64,000 bases of DNA from Bacillus sp. JCM 19034 (GTDB lineage Bacteria > Bacillota > Bacilli > Bacillales > Bacillaceae_D). The notes below the pieces were generated by a model. That model was not told where the DNA came from. It did no database searches and worked only from the letters and a program-made list of their open reading frames with translations. A program made the translations under genes and the position numbers. The stretch covers positions 434,001 to 498,000 of the forward strand of contig NZ_BAXR01000001.1 of NCBI RefSeq assembly GCF_001310635.1. The letters run 5' to 3'. Position 1 is the stretch's first letter; every line of letters begins with the position of its first letter. Positions 1 through 9,520 of this stretch are shown in pieces.

Positions 1-24
1 AACTATTAAAGGAGGAAGTTTCCT

Positions 25-498
25 ATGTTTTGTAGACCGAGACCTAAACATTGTAAGTTGCCAACTACGACTCAGGTAATGCCAGCTCAAGTGGCACCCG
101 CTCAACAAAACTTCATTGAGAAAACATGTGAGTATATCGTACCTGAAGTATATCCGACTCATACGCATAAGCAAGTAAATCATGTGTATAAGCATGTTCA
201 AAGCTACCCACATACTTTTTCTCAAAATGATACTATTTCTCACCAGCAATTTGCTGCACCAGGCCAAGTAGCAGGTGCACAGACAGGCCCTGGATTTGGT
301 GGAGGATTTGGTCCTGGATTCGGCCCTGGTATGGGCAATCAAGTAGCAGGTGCACAATCTGGCCCTGGATTTGGTGGAGGATTTGGTCCTGGATTTGGCC
401 CTGGTATGGGCGGCCAAGTAGCAGGTGCACAATCTGGTCCAGGATATGGAGCAGGACATGGAGCAGGACATGGTCATAAAGGATGCAAATGTCGTTAA
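25..498 (+). CDS. cotD: CotD-family inner spore coat protein with glycine-rich repeat tail
   Basis: This 157-residue protein is probably a structural component of the spore coat. The first 75 residues are rich in His, Pro and Tyr, and segments such as VPEVYPTHTHKQVNHVY and SYPHTFSQNDTISHQQF match the pattern of the CotD family. The C-terminal half consists of about two and a half copies of a 25-residue Gly/Pro/Phe repeat and ends in GHKGCKCR. B. subtilis CotD is only about 75 residues, so the repeat tail is an extension. AGGAGG lies nine bases before the ATG. The neighbours ypsA and gpsB follow on the same strand as in B. subtilis, which supports the assignment. Confidence 0.75.
   Translation: MFCRPRPKHCKLPTTTQVMPAQVAPAQQNFIEKTCEYIVPEVYPTHTHKQVNHVYKHVQSYPHTFSQNDTISHQQFAAPGQVAGAQTGPGFGGGFGPGFGPGMGNQVAGAQSGPGFGGGFGPGFGPGMGGQVAGAQSGPGYGAGHGAGHGHKGCKCR
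265..486 (+). repeat. 75-bp tandem coding repeat in cotD
   Basis: Two nearly identical 75-bp units (265-339 and 340-414) and a diverged partial third (415-486) encode QVAGAQ(S/T)GPGFGGGF units rich in Gly and Pro. The unit length is a multiple of three, so copy number can change without breaking the frame. The third unit replaces the GFGPG core with GAGHGAGHGH. Confidence 0.85.
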
Positions 499-558
499 TG
501 TTTAAGTTCGAAGCGAGCTGAAAATCAGTTCGCTTCTTCTTTAAAAGGTGTGATAAAA

Positions 559-1137
559 ATGAAAATTGTAACAGTTTCTGGATATAAAGCCCATGAATTA
601 GGAATTTTTGATCAAAATCATATTGCCATTACATATATTAAGAAAGCGTTAGAAAACCGATTACGTGCTTTATGTGAAAATGGCCTAGAATGGGTACTGA
701 TTAGTGGACAACTTGGAGTTGAATTATGGGCAGCCGAAGTGGTTTATACATTAAAATCAGAATTCAGTGAATTGAAAATCGCGATATTAACCCCGTATTT
801 ACAACAAGAAAGCCATTGGAAGGAAGAAACACAGCAATATTATCAATCAATAACGGAACGTGCTGATTTTATAGATAGTATATCAAAAAGGCCTTATGAA
901 CACCCAAAGCAATTAATGCAAAAAAACCAATTTCTTTTACAGAAATCTGATGGACTACTATTATTTTACGATGAAGAAAATCAAGGTTCCCCCCGGTACA
1001 TGTTTGAAATAGCTAAGAAGATGGAATATAACAGGGAAATAGAGCTACTATTAATTACAGCATATGATATTAATGAAATCATACATGAAGAACAAATGTT
1101 GACAGCAATGGATCATGAGAATATAGATGAAAATTGA
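559..1137 (+). CDS. ypsA: YpsA-like protein, DUF1273 / SLOG superfamily
   Basis: The product is about 192 residues. It starts MKIVTVSGYKAHELGIF and carries WVLISGQLGVELWAAEV, both typical of YpsA. The family has a Rossmann-like SLOG fold thought to bind nucleotide-type ligands, and in Firmicutes YpsA has been linked to cell division. The near-C-terminal stretch LLLFYDEENQGSPRYM is also family-like. I chose the ATG at 559 over an in-frame GTG nine bases upstream because it gives the usual N-terminus and is preceded by AAGGTG. It lies directly upstream of gpsB, as in B. subtilis. Confidence 0.88.
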   Translation: MKIVTVSGYKAHELGIFDQNHIAITYIKKALENRLRALCENGLEWVLISGQLGVELWAAEVVYTLKSEFSELKIAILTPYLQQESHWKEETQQYYQSITERADFIDSISKRPYEHPKQLMQKNQFLLQKSDGLLLFYDEENQGSPRYMFEIAKKMEYNREIELLLITAYDINEIIHEEQMLTAMDHENIDEN

Positions 1138-1309
1138 CAACTGAACAAATTTTTGAAAAAATAAATAATAACATCTATATAATACAATAAGATAAACAAT
1201 GAGAGATTATTTTGCTAGTTGCTCCTGCTTTTAAATTTGTAGATGATATGAATGGAATGAATTATCATACATATATAAATGAATGAACAAAAAAGATGAG
1301 GTGAAAGAG

Positions 1310-1609
1310 ATGAACCACGAAATTAAATTTACGCCAAAAGAAATTTTAGAAAAAGATTTTAAAACGAGTATGCGTGGCTACAATGCAGATGAAGTGGACA
1401 AATTTTTAGATGCTATTATTCAAGATTATGAGATTTTTCAAAAGAAAGTCAAACTATTAGAAGAAGAAAACCTTCAACTTAAACGTGAGTTAAAGAAAAC
1501 AGCTGAAAGACAGAAACAAGCACCTTCACAACCAGTGGGAAGTACGAATTATGATATTTTACAAAGGCTTTCTAATCTAGAAAAAGCGGTATTTGGAAAT
1601 AAATTATAA
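1310..1609 (+). CDS. gpsB: Cell division protein GpsB (DivIVA-like)
   Basis: GpsB is a small cytosolic coiled-coil adaptor that links penicillin-binding proteins to the division and elongation machineries. The N-terminal domain [18 protein letters not shown] followed by [17 protein letters not shown] is the conserved DivIVA/GpsB membrane- and partner-binding domain. A short coiled coil (residues about 35-65) and a C-terminal helix ending [12 protein letters not shown] follow. The start at 1310 is preceded by GAGGTGA and gives the normal length of about 99 residues; an in-frame ATG at 1283 would add nine unusual residues. Its stop overlaps the next start as TAATG, which suggests translational coupling. 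Confidence 0.92.
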   Translation: MNHEIKFTPKEILEKDFKTSMRGYNADEVDKFLDAIIQDYEIFQKKVKLLEEENLQLKRELKKTAERQKQAPSQPVGSTNYDILQRLSNLEKAVFGNKL

Positions 1610-2007
1610 TGGTTGAGGTTTATATAGACGGAGCAAGTGCGGGAAATCCTGGGCCATCTGGTGCAGGTGTTTTCATTAATTATAAAAATGGGAATGTTGA
1701 ACACCACTCATCTTATTTAGGCAACATATCTAATCACGAAGCCGAATTCGCAGCATTATTATTAGCATTAAAGCTCTGTAGAGAACGACAAATTAGAATG
1801 GCTTCTTTTCGAACGGATTCAAAGTTAATTGAGGATGCAATTGAAAAAAAGTATATCAATAATAAGACATACCAACATGATTTAAAAGAAGCACTGTCTA
1901 TTATTGAAAGTGATTTTGATTTATTTTTTATTAAATGGATACCGAGTAAACAAAATCAACAAGCTGACCAATTAGCTAGACAAGCCATACAAAAAAAACG
2001 GAAATAA
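1609..2007 (+). CDS. RNase HI-like protein (reverse-transcriptase-like nuclease family)
   Basis: This 132-residue protein has the RNase H fold signature. YIDGASAGNPGPSG carries the first Asp, HEAEFAAL the Glu, FRTDSKLI the second Asp, and QADQLARQA the last acidic residue, so all four DEDD-type metal ligands appear present. It probably hydrolyses RNA in RNA-DNA hybrids, although some relatives in Bacillus are inactive. It is coupled to gpsB by a one-base overlap and ends just before the RNase P RNA promoter. Confidence 0.85.
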   Translation: MVEVYIDGASAGNPGPSGAGVFINYKNGNVEHHSSYLGNISNHEAEFAALLLALKLCRERQIRMASFRTDSKLIEDAIEKKYINNKTYQHDLKEALSIIESDFDLFFIKWIPSKQNQQADQLARQAIQKKRK

Positions 2008-2014
2008 TTTCATA

Positions 2015-2043
2015 TTGCTTACTGGTGTTATAAACGGTATAAT
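2015..2043 (+). promoter_or_regulatory. Sigma-A promoter of rnpB
   Basis: A TTGCTT -35 element and a perfect TATAAT -10 element are separated by 17 bases, immediately upstream of the RNase P RNA. This placement and quality fit a strong constitutive promoter. Confidence 0.75.
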
Positions 2044-2067
2044 GAAGATTGTCGCTTAAGACATAAC

Positions 2068-2456
2068 AATAAGCATTCAGGTAATCGCTGCATGACAATG
2101 TAGAGGAAAGTCCATGCTCGCACGGGCTGAGATGCCCGTAGTGTTCGTGCCTAGCGAAGTCATAAGCTAGGGTAGCCTTGTAGGCTAACGGCAAGGGAAG
2201 CACCTAAGTCATCTGATATGGTGTGAGCCTTTGAAAGTGCCACAGTGACGTAGTCCAATCGGAAACGCTTGGAGTGGAACGCGGTAAACCCCTCGAGCGA
2301 GAAACCCAAATTTGGTAGGGGCATCTTCTTAAGCGGAAATGAACGCAAGAGAAGGACAAGGTAATCCCTTGTAGATAGATGATTACCACCGGAGTACGAG
2401 GCTCATCACCGTTTGTAGTACAAAGGTACAGAACATGGCTTATCGAATGCTTATAA
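2068..2456 (+). ncRNA. rnpB: RNase P RNA, class B (Bacillus type)
   Basis: This is the catalytic RNA that matures tRNA 5' ends. Conserved segments of the Bacillus type are visible in order: GGTAATCGCTGC, GAGGAAAGTCCATGCTCGCA, GTGTTCGTGCCTAGCGAAGT, GAAAGTGCCACAGTGACG, GGAACGCGGTAAACCCCTCG, GATAGATGATTACC and GAGTACGAGG. The outer P1 helix pairs TAAGCATTC (2070-2078) with GAATGCTTA (2445-2453), which sets the approximate ends. Its location between gpsB and ypsC matches B. subtilis. Exact processed ends are inferred. Confidence 0.96.
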
Positions 2457-2464
2457 GATGTAAG

Positions 2465-2489
2465 AAAACCCCATTATGGGGCTTTTTTT
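2465..2489 (+). terminator. Rho-independent terminator of rnpB
   Basis: The inverted repeat CCCCATTATGGGG is followed by a run of seven T, directly after the RNase P RNA. Confidence 0.85.
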
Positions 2490-2561
2490 ATAAGGTTGGA
2501 TCCTGGAAAATAATAGTGATATATTTATGATTAAGAACTAACTCAAAAAAAGGAGCTCGTT

Positions 2562-3701
2562 ATGACGAAAGTAACATTAATAGCAACTGCTACAATGGGC
2601 TTGGAAGCGTTGGTTGCTAGAGAAGTGAAGAGTCTAGGATATGAAGACGTTGAAGTTGAAAATGGAAAAGTAACGTTTACGGCCGATATATCAGCGATCC
2701 CTCGTACGAATTTATGGTTACGAACAGCTGACCGTGTAAAGCTTCAAATTGGGCAATTTAAAGCATATTCATTCGATGAATTATTTGAGAAAACAAAATC
2801 TTTACCTTGGGCAGAGTTTATACCAGTCCATGCTGAATTCCCCGTTATCGGAAAATCGGTTAAATCAAAATTGTTTAGCGTCTCAGATTGTCAAGCGATT
2901 GTAAAAAAGGCAGTAGTAGAAGCAATGAAAAAACGATATAAAAGAGGCTGGTTTGACGAAAATGGACCTTTATATCGAATCGAAGTTGCCCTCCATAAAG
3001 ATGTAGCAACATTAACAATTGACACATCTGGGACTGGCTTACATAAACGTGGCTATCGTTATTTGCATAATGAAGCTCCTTTAAAAGAAACATTAGCTGC
3101 TGCTATGATTATGCTTACAACATGGAAAGCTGATCGGCCTCTAGTTGACCCATTTTGTGGTTCAGGTACGATCCCAATTGAAGCGGCCATGATTGGACAA
3201 AATATTGCTCCTGGTTTCAATCGTGAATTTGTTTCTGAGGAGTGGCATTGGATCGGAAAAGATAACTGGAATATCGCTAGACAAGAGGTTGAGGATCTAG
3301 CTCAATATGACAAACCGCTTGATATTTTAGGGAGTGATATCGATCATCGTAGTGTAGAATTATCAAAAAACAATGCGATGGAAGCTGGTTTTGCCGATTT
3401 GATTTCATTTAAACAAATGCAAGTAAAAGATTTTACAAGCTCAAAAGATTATGGGGTTATGATTGGAAACCCACCATACGGGGAACGTTTAATGGAACGC
3501 CCCGAAGTAGAGCAAATGTATAAAGATATGGGGAAGATGTGTGAAAAACTAGAGACATGGTCGATCTATATGCTAACTTCACATGAAGGTTTTGAATCTC
3601 TATTTGGCCGGAAAGCTTCAAAAAAGCGAAAGCTATATAATGGGAATTTAAAGGTAGACTATTATCAGTTTTTCGGGCCAAGGCCACCAAAAAATAAATA
3701 A
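2562..3701 (+). CDS. ypsC: THUMP-domain class I rRNA methyltransferase (RlmL/YpsC family)
   Basis: The protein has 379 residues. The N-terminal THUMP region (about residues 1-165) binds RNA, and the C-terminal SAM-dependent methyltransferase domain contains LVDPFCGSGTIPIEAA (SAM-binding motif I) and the catalytic MIGNPPYGERL motif, an NPPY typical of N2-guanine methyltransferases. The family methylates a guanine of 23S rRNA. An AAGGAGCTCGT ribosome site precedes the ATG. Its place after rnpB is conserved in Bacillus. Confidence 0.92.
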   Translation: MTKVTLIATATMGLEALVAREVKSLGYEDVEVENGKVTFTADISAIPRTNLWLRTADRVKLQIGQFKAYSFDELFEKTKSLPWAEFIPVHAEFPVIGKSVKSKLFSVSDCQAIVKKAVVEAMKKRYKRGWFDENGPLYRIEVALHKDVATLTIDTSGTGLHKRGYRYLHNEAPLKETLAAAMIMLTTWKADRPLVDPFCGSGTIPIEAAMIGQNIAPGFNREFVSEEWHWIGKDNWNIARQEVEDLAQYDKPLDILGSDIDHRSVELSKNNAMEAGFADLISFKQMQVKDFTSSKDYGVMIGNPPYGERLMERPEVEQMYKDMGKMCEKLETWSIYMLTSHEGFESLFGRKASKKRKLYNGNLKVDYYQFFGPRPPKNK

Positions 3702-3728
3702 CGTAGCATATTGGTATATACAATCTAG

Positions 3729-3776
3729 GATCAAAACGATAATTCATTAAGTGGTTATTGCTTTGATCTTTTTTAG
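3729..3776 (+). terminator. Probable terminator after ypsC
   Basis: GATCAAA and TTTGATC form the outer arms of an imperfect hairpin followed by TTTTTT. It lies 28 bases after the methyltransferase stop. Confidence 0.6.
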
Positions 3777-3782
3777 ATCGAT

Positions 3783-3793
3783 AGTTTACATAA
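3783..3793 (-). promoter_or_regulatory. XerD-type half-site (inverted), candidate XerD-binding site
   Basis: On the minus strand this reads TTATGTAAACT, the exact XerD arm of the dif site at 13961. It is intergenic, lacks a recognisable XerC arm, and points the opposite way from the copies lying right of dif. Confidence 0.5.
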
Positions 3794-3872
3794 TAAAATT
3801 ATGAACAATTTCTATCTTGAATGGAGTTAAAAAAGTTGGGGAAGATATTCTTGTATGAAAGGAGAATGAGGG

Positions 3873-4145
3873 ATGTCTAAAAATCAAGAATATAATGATC
3901 TCAAACAAGTAGAAATGGCTATTTTGTCTGCCGAGCATATGGTAGGACAAGCTACTCGAACAATGGATGAAGGCCAATTAAATGCAGCAACAAATGCCAT
4001 TTCAGATGCAAAAAAACAGCTTCGTCATGCAATTTCTCACCAAACTGGACTAGATGACAGCTTTTTAGAAGTGGCTGAGGAGTTTATTACTAAAGCAGAC
4101 CATCAGTTATCGGAAGCCAAAAAACATCGTGACAAAGACGAATAA
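3873..4145 (+). CDS. Small DUF2564-like protein
   Basis: This 90-residue, highly hydrophilic, helical protein contains YNDLKQVEMAILSAEHMVG and an Ala/Gln-rich middle (NAATNAISDAKKQLRHA), features I associate with the DUF2564 family of Bacillaceae. No signal peptide or membrane segment is present, and no catalytic motif is evident. GGAG precedes the ATG. Its function is unknown. It faces yneR across a shared terminator. Confidence 0.7.
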   Translation: MSKNQEYNDLKQVEMAILSAEHMVGQATRTMDEGQLNAATNAISDAKKQLRHAISHQTGLDDSFLEVAEEFITKADHQLSEAKKHRDKDE

Positions 4146-4154
4146 AAATTGAAA

Positions 4155-4186
4155 AACCCATTATGAGTACATCTCAATAATGGGTT
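4155..4186. terminator. Bidirectional terminator between convergent genes
   Basis: AACCCATTATGAG and CTCAATAATGGGTT form a hairpin, flanked by A-rich sequence on the left. It lies between two converging genes and could serve both. Confidence 0.65.
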
Positions 4187-4195
4187 ACATTCAGC

Positions 4196-4504
4196 TTAAC
4201 GATGTTCAGGATGCTCTAAATGTTCTAGTGTAGCATGTTCAAAATGAATATAATCTAAATCCTCACTATAATCGATGTCCATCCCGTTAAAGTACCAAAA
4301 ATCATCTTCCTCAACAAAAAAAATAATCCCTTCCTGTTCAACAGTATAGCTAAATTGGTTCGGTTTATCTTTCATAACGCCTACTGAAAATCCACCAGAA
4401 CCGACTCCTCCAATTCGAACATATAGACGCAATGAATCCCCTTTTTGAAGATCCATTTCTTTTTTATATAATATGGCTGCTTTCTTTGAAATCGATAATT
4501 GCAA
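4196..4504 (-). CDS. yneR: HesB/YneR-like protein (IscA fold, no cluster cysteines)
   Basis: This 102-residue protein has the HesB/IscA-type fold pattern: LSISKKAAILYKKEM, then GDSLRLYVRIGGVGSGGFSVG, then an acidic C-terminus. It contains no cysteine, so it is unlikely to carry the Fe-S cluster that true IscA proteins bind. B. subtilis YneR is a similar cysteine-poor homologue in the same neighbourhood. AAGGAGG precedes the ATG. It is the only clear minus-strand gene left of dif. Confidence 0.78.
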   Translation of the reverse strand: MQLSISKKAAILYKKEMDLQKGDSLRLYVRIGGVGSGGFSVGVMKDKPNQFSYTVEQEGIIFFVEEDDFWYFNGMDIDYSEDLDYIHFEHATLEHLEHPEHR

Positions 4505-4624
4505 TGTGTATTCCTCCTTACTTTAATCACCTTATCATACAACTCTGAAGAATACTATTATAACGAAAAGGAATTGATGTTATAGTGCGAATGAATAAGG
4601 TAAAATAGTGAGTGAGGTGATCAC

Positions 4625-6143
4625 ATGGCAAATAAAACTATACAATCTATTGAAAATGAATTTAGAAATTATGTAAAAAAAATTGAGGATTTTAATCAAG
4701 CACTTTCTCTTCTAGCTTGGGATTCTAGAACTGGTGCACCAAAAAAGGAGTGGCACAACGCTCTGAGGTTATTGGCACATTATCTTCAGAAGTATTTCAA
4801 ATGTCCACTTCCAAGCAAATGATGGAGTACTTGGATGTTCTTAAAGAAAAAGGTGTTTATGAAAGCTTATCACGTATTACCCAAAAAACAGTTGATGAAT
4901 GCCAGAAACAGTATGACCGAAATGCGAAAATCCCAAAAGAAGAATATAAGGAATATGTAATGCTTGAAGCACAGGCGGAATCCGTTTGGGAGGAAGCAAA
5001 AGAACGATCTGATTTTGACATGCTGCAACCTTATCTTGAGAGAATCCTCTCATTTAAGAAAACGTTTATTTCATATTGGGGCTTTGAAGGGCATCCATAC
5101 AATACGTTATTAGATGATTATGAACCAGGAGTATTTGTCAACACGATTGACGATGTATTTTCTGAGTTACGAGATGGCCTAATTCCTTTAGTAAGAGGCG
5201 TATCAGAATCCGCTCATAAACCAAAAACAGATTTCATCTACCAAACGATTCCTTATGAACAACAAAAGCGACTAAGTGTCGAAATTTTACAGGAAATAGG
5301 CTATGATTTTTCTAAAGGACGCTCGATGAAACGATACATCCATTTGCAATTGGTATAAACCCCAATGATGTACGCGTCACAACTAAGTATGTTGAAAATG
5401 ATTTTAAAGTTGCTCTTTTCGGTACCATTCATGAAGGTGGCCATGCTTTATATGAACAGAATATTGCCGAAGAACTAATGGGTACACCACTCTGTGATGG
5501 GACATCAATGGGAATCCATGAATCTCAATCATTATTTTGGGAAAAATTTATAGGCAAAAATGAACGTTTTTGGGAACGCAATTATGACCTCTTAAAAAAG
5601 AATACGAACGGGCAGTTTGACCACATATCCTTACAAGACTTTTATTTTGCGATAAATGAAGTGAAACCTTCCCTTATCCGAATTGAAAGTGATGAATTGA
5701 CGTATTGTTTACATATTATTTTACGTTATGAGTTAGAAAAGGCATTAATCAAAGGAGACCTACAAGTAAAAGATTTACCTTCTATTTGGAATGAGAAAAT
5801 GGAAGAATACTTAGGTGTAAAACCAAAGAATGATGGCGAAGGGGTGCTTCAAGATGTCCATTGGTCAAGTGGAGCATTTGGTTATTTTCCTTCTTACGCA
5901 CTCGGTTATATATATGCAGCCCAGTTGAAAGAAACAATGGTAAAAAGTATCCCTCATTTTGAGCAGTGTATAGCTAGTGGACACTATCAAGATATTCATA
6001 AATGGTTAAAAGAAAAGGTTCATCGTCATGGTGCTATGAAAAAGCCAGCAGAACTTATGAAAGAGATAACTGGTGGTGGAATTGACGCGAAACCGTTATT
6101 ACATTATTTGAGTGACAAATATCGTCGATTATATCATTTTTAA
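4625..6143 (+). CDS. ypwA: M32 carboxypeptidase (thermostable carboxypeptidase 1 family), two frameshifts
   Basis: This is a metallocarboxypeptidase that trims C-terminal residues from peptides in the cytosol. The reading frame is broken twice. One A is missing from the run at 4741-4746 and one C near 5323; restoring both gives 506 residues, the normal family length. The zinc motif HEGGH appears in GTIHEGGHALYEQ, followed by GTSMGIHESQSLFWE with the downstream Glu ligand. The N-terminal LLAWDSRTGAPKKG is also typical of the family. The breaks are probably sequencing errors, because both halves remain well conserved. Confidence 0.88.
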
Positions 6144-6213
6144 TAATTTCTATTGTTTTATAAAACGTTCTAATATATATTCATCTCCATGAATAGGAGG
6201 AAAATGAACTAGC

Positions 6214-6684
6214 ATGTTAGAAATCCTTTGGATGTATTTACTTGTCTTTTTATTGTCTGCGTTACCTTTATTAGAAGCGGTAATCGTCATCCCGTTTGCT
6301 ATTTTTGCTGGTATGCCAGCAATACAAGTTACAATTGTTGCTTTAACAGGGAATTTACTAACCGTTTATGTCATTATTATATTTATCGAGCAAATCAAAA
6401 ATTGGCGCCAAAAAAGAAAGACTACTGTCGATAAAAAAGAGAATCGTCGCTCACAAAGAGCTGAACGTATTTGGAAAAAATACGGGTTACCTGGGTTAGC
6501 CATCATTGGCCCTCTAATCGTAGGCAGCCATATTACTGCGTTAATGAGTCTTACATTCGGTGGAACAAAAAAAGGAGTTACATACTGGTTAACAAGTAGT
6601 CTAGTCTTTTGGTGCATCGTAGCAGCTATTCTTGCCCATTTAGGCTTTGATTTATTTAACACTCGAGATCGTGATTTATTTTAA
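6214..6684 (+). CDS. Small multidrug-export-like membrane protein (PF06695 type)
   Basis: The 156-residue protein has hydrophobic segments at about residues 5-30, 32-55, 88-112 and 122-145, separated by a basic loop (QKRKTTVDKKENRRSQRAERIWKKYG). The start LLSALPLLEAVIVIPFA and GLAIIGPLIVGSHITA match the family called putative small multidrug export protein. The transport function is by family name only. A GAGGAAA ribosome site lies upstream. Confidence 0.72.
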   Translation: MLEILWMYLLVFLLSALPLLEAVIVIPFAIFAGMPAIQVTIVALTGNLLTVYVIIIFIEQIKNWRQKRKTTVDKKENRRSQRAERIWKKYGLPGLAIIGPLIVGSHITALMSLTFGGTKKGVTYWLTSSLVFWCIVAAILAHLGFDLFNTRDRDLF

Positions 6685-6693
6685 TTAAAGGAT

Positions 6694-6727
6694 AAGACTA
6701 TCTACAATTGAAATGGTAGATAGTCTT
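6694..6727 (+). terminator. Terminator after the small export protein gene
   Basis: AAGACTATCTAC pairs perfectly with GTAGATAGTCTT across a ten-base loop. The tail is only TTCC, so termination strength is uncertain. The following 235 bases before the next gene show nothing else I can identify. Confidence 0.6.
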
Positions 6728-6964
6728 TCCTAATACCAGTGTATGTCACTTGTATCTTACGACAGTTTGCATTAAAACTATGATGAAGAAGTAAGATAAA
6801 GTAAGATGTGTAAAATTAATAATGACACACAACTGAAACCGCTGTCGTATTTTAATTTAGAGACGTTTATTGTGAATAGATGAAATATAAAACTAATAAA
6901 CATGTCCTATCATTTGTCTTACACCTTAATTAAATGGATTAAAACATATAAGGGAGTAATAAGA

Positions 6965-7375
6965 ATGCATAATCGAACTGATCAACAAATGAAAACACTC
7001 TTTCAGCAAGCTCGAAGAATTGCTGTCGTCGGACTTTCCAATAACCCTGAACGAACCTCCTACCAAGTAGCTCGTATCATGCAAAATGCGGGGTATGAAA
7101 TTATTCCGGTCAATCCGATGATTGATGAGACCTTAGGAGAAAAAGCAGTCTTATCATTGCGAGAAATTAGTGGTACTGTTGATATTGTAAACGTTTTTAG
7201 AAGAAGTGAATATTTACCGGAAATCGCCAAAGACACGATAGATATACAGGCACATTGTTTTTGGGCTCAGCTTGGTATTTCAAACGACGAAGCATACTCA
7301 TTACTTGAGGAGAACGGAATTATGACCGTAATGAATCGTTGCATTAAAGTAGAATATAACAAGACAATAATGTAA
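6965..7375 (+). CDS. yneT: CoA-binding domain protein YneT
   Basis: This 136-residue protein is a stand-alone CoA_binding_2 Rossmann domain. AVVGLSNNPERTSYQVARIM is the nucleotide-binding turn, followed by AGYEIIPVNPMIDETLGEKA and a C-terminal VMNRCIKVEY with the conserved Cys. The start at 6965 is chosen because AGGGAG lies just upstream; an earlier in-frame ATG at 6902 has no ribosome site. It lies directly before parE as in B. subtilis. Its cellular role is not established. Confidence 0.88.
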   Translation: MHNRTDQQMKTLFQQARRIAVVGLSNNPERTSYQVARIMQNAGYEIIPVNPMIDETLGEKAVLSLREISGTVDIVNVFRRSEYLPEIAKDTIDIQAHCFWAQLGISNDEAYSLLEENGIMTVMNRCIKVEYNKTIM

Positions 7376-7435
7376 CAAATATTAACAAAAATATTAAAAA
7401 ATGGTGAAATATTTATGCAGGAATTTAAAAAGTGG

Positions 7436-7463
7436 TTGCGAATAATGAAATAACCGCTACAAT
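7436..7463 (+). promoter_or_regulatory. Candidate sigma-A promoter of parE-parC
   Basis: TTGCGA and TACAAT are separated by 16 bases in the gap before parE. They lie upstream of two leader hairpins. Confidence 0.5.
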
Positions 7464-7481
7464 AGATTAGGCAACGTAAAG

Positions 7482-7530
7482 ACACGAATAGAAACATTCG
7501 TTCGTGTGTGCTACAATGTTTCTGTAGCAC
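7482..7530 (+). promoter_or_regulatory. Two tandem hairpins in the parE leader
   Basis: ACACGAA (7482-7488) pairs with TTCGTGT (7501-7507), and GTGCTACA (7508-7515) pairs perfectly with TGTAGCAC (7523-7530). The second stem ends only five bases before the AAAGGAG of parE, so it could affect translation or RNA stability. No T-run follows, so it is not an obvious terminator. Confidence 0.5.
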
Positions 7531-7549
7531 CGTGAAAGGAGTACGTAAT

Positions 7550-9518
<1,969 letters not shown>

Positions 9519-9520
9519 GC

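Noticed and set aside
233-430. Minus-strand open frame opposite the cotD repeats
   Set aside because: It is the complement of the Gly-rich repeat, low in complexity and without a ribosome site.
1976-2389. Minus-strand open frames across the RNase P RNA
   Set aside because: The region is explained by rnpB; the frames have no support.
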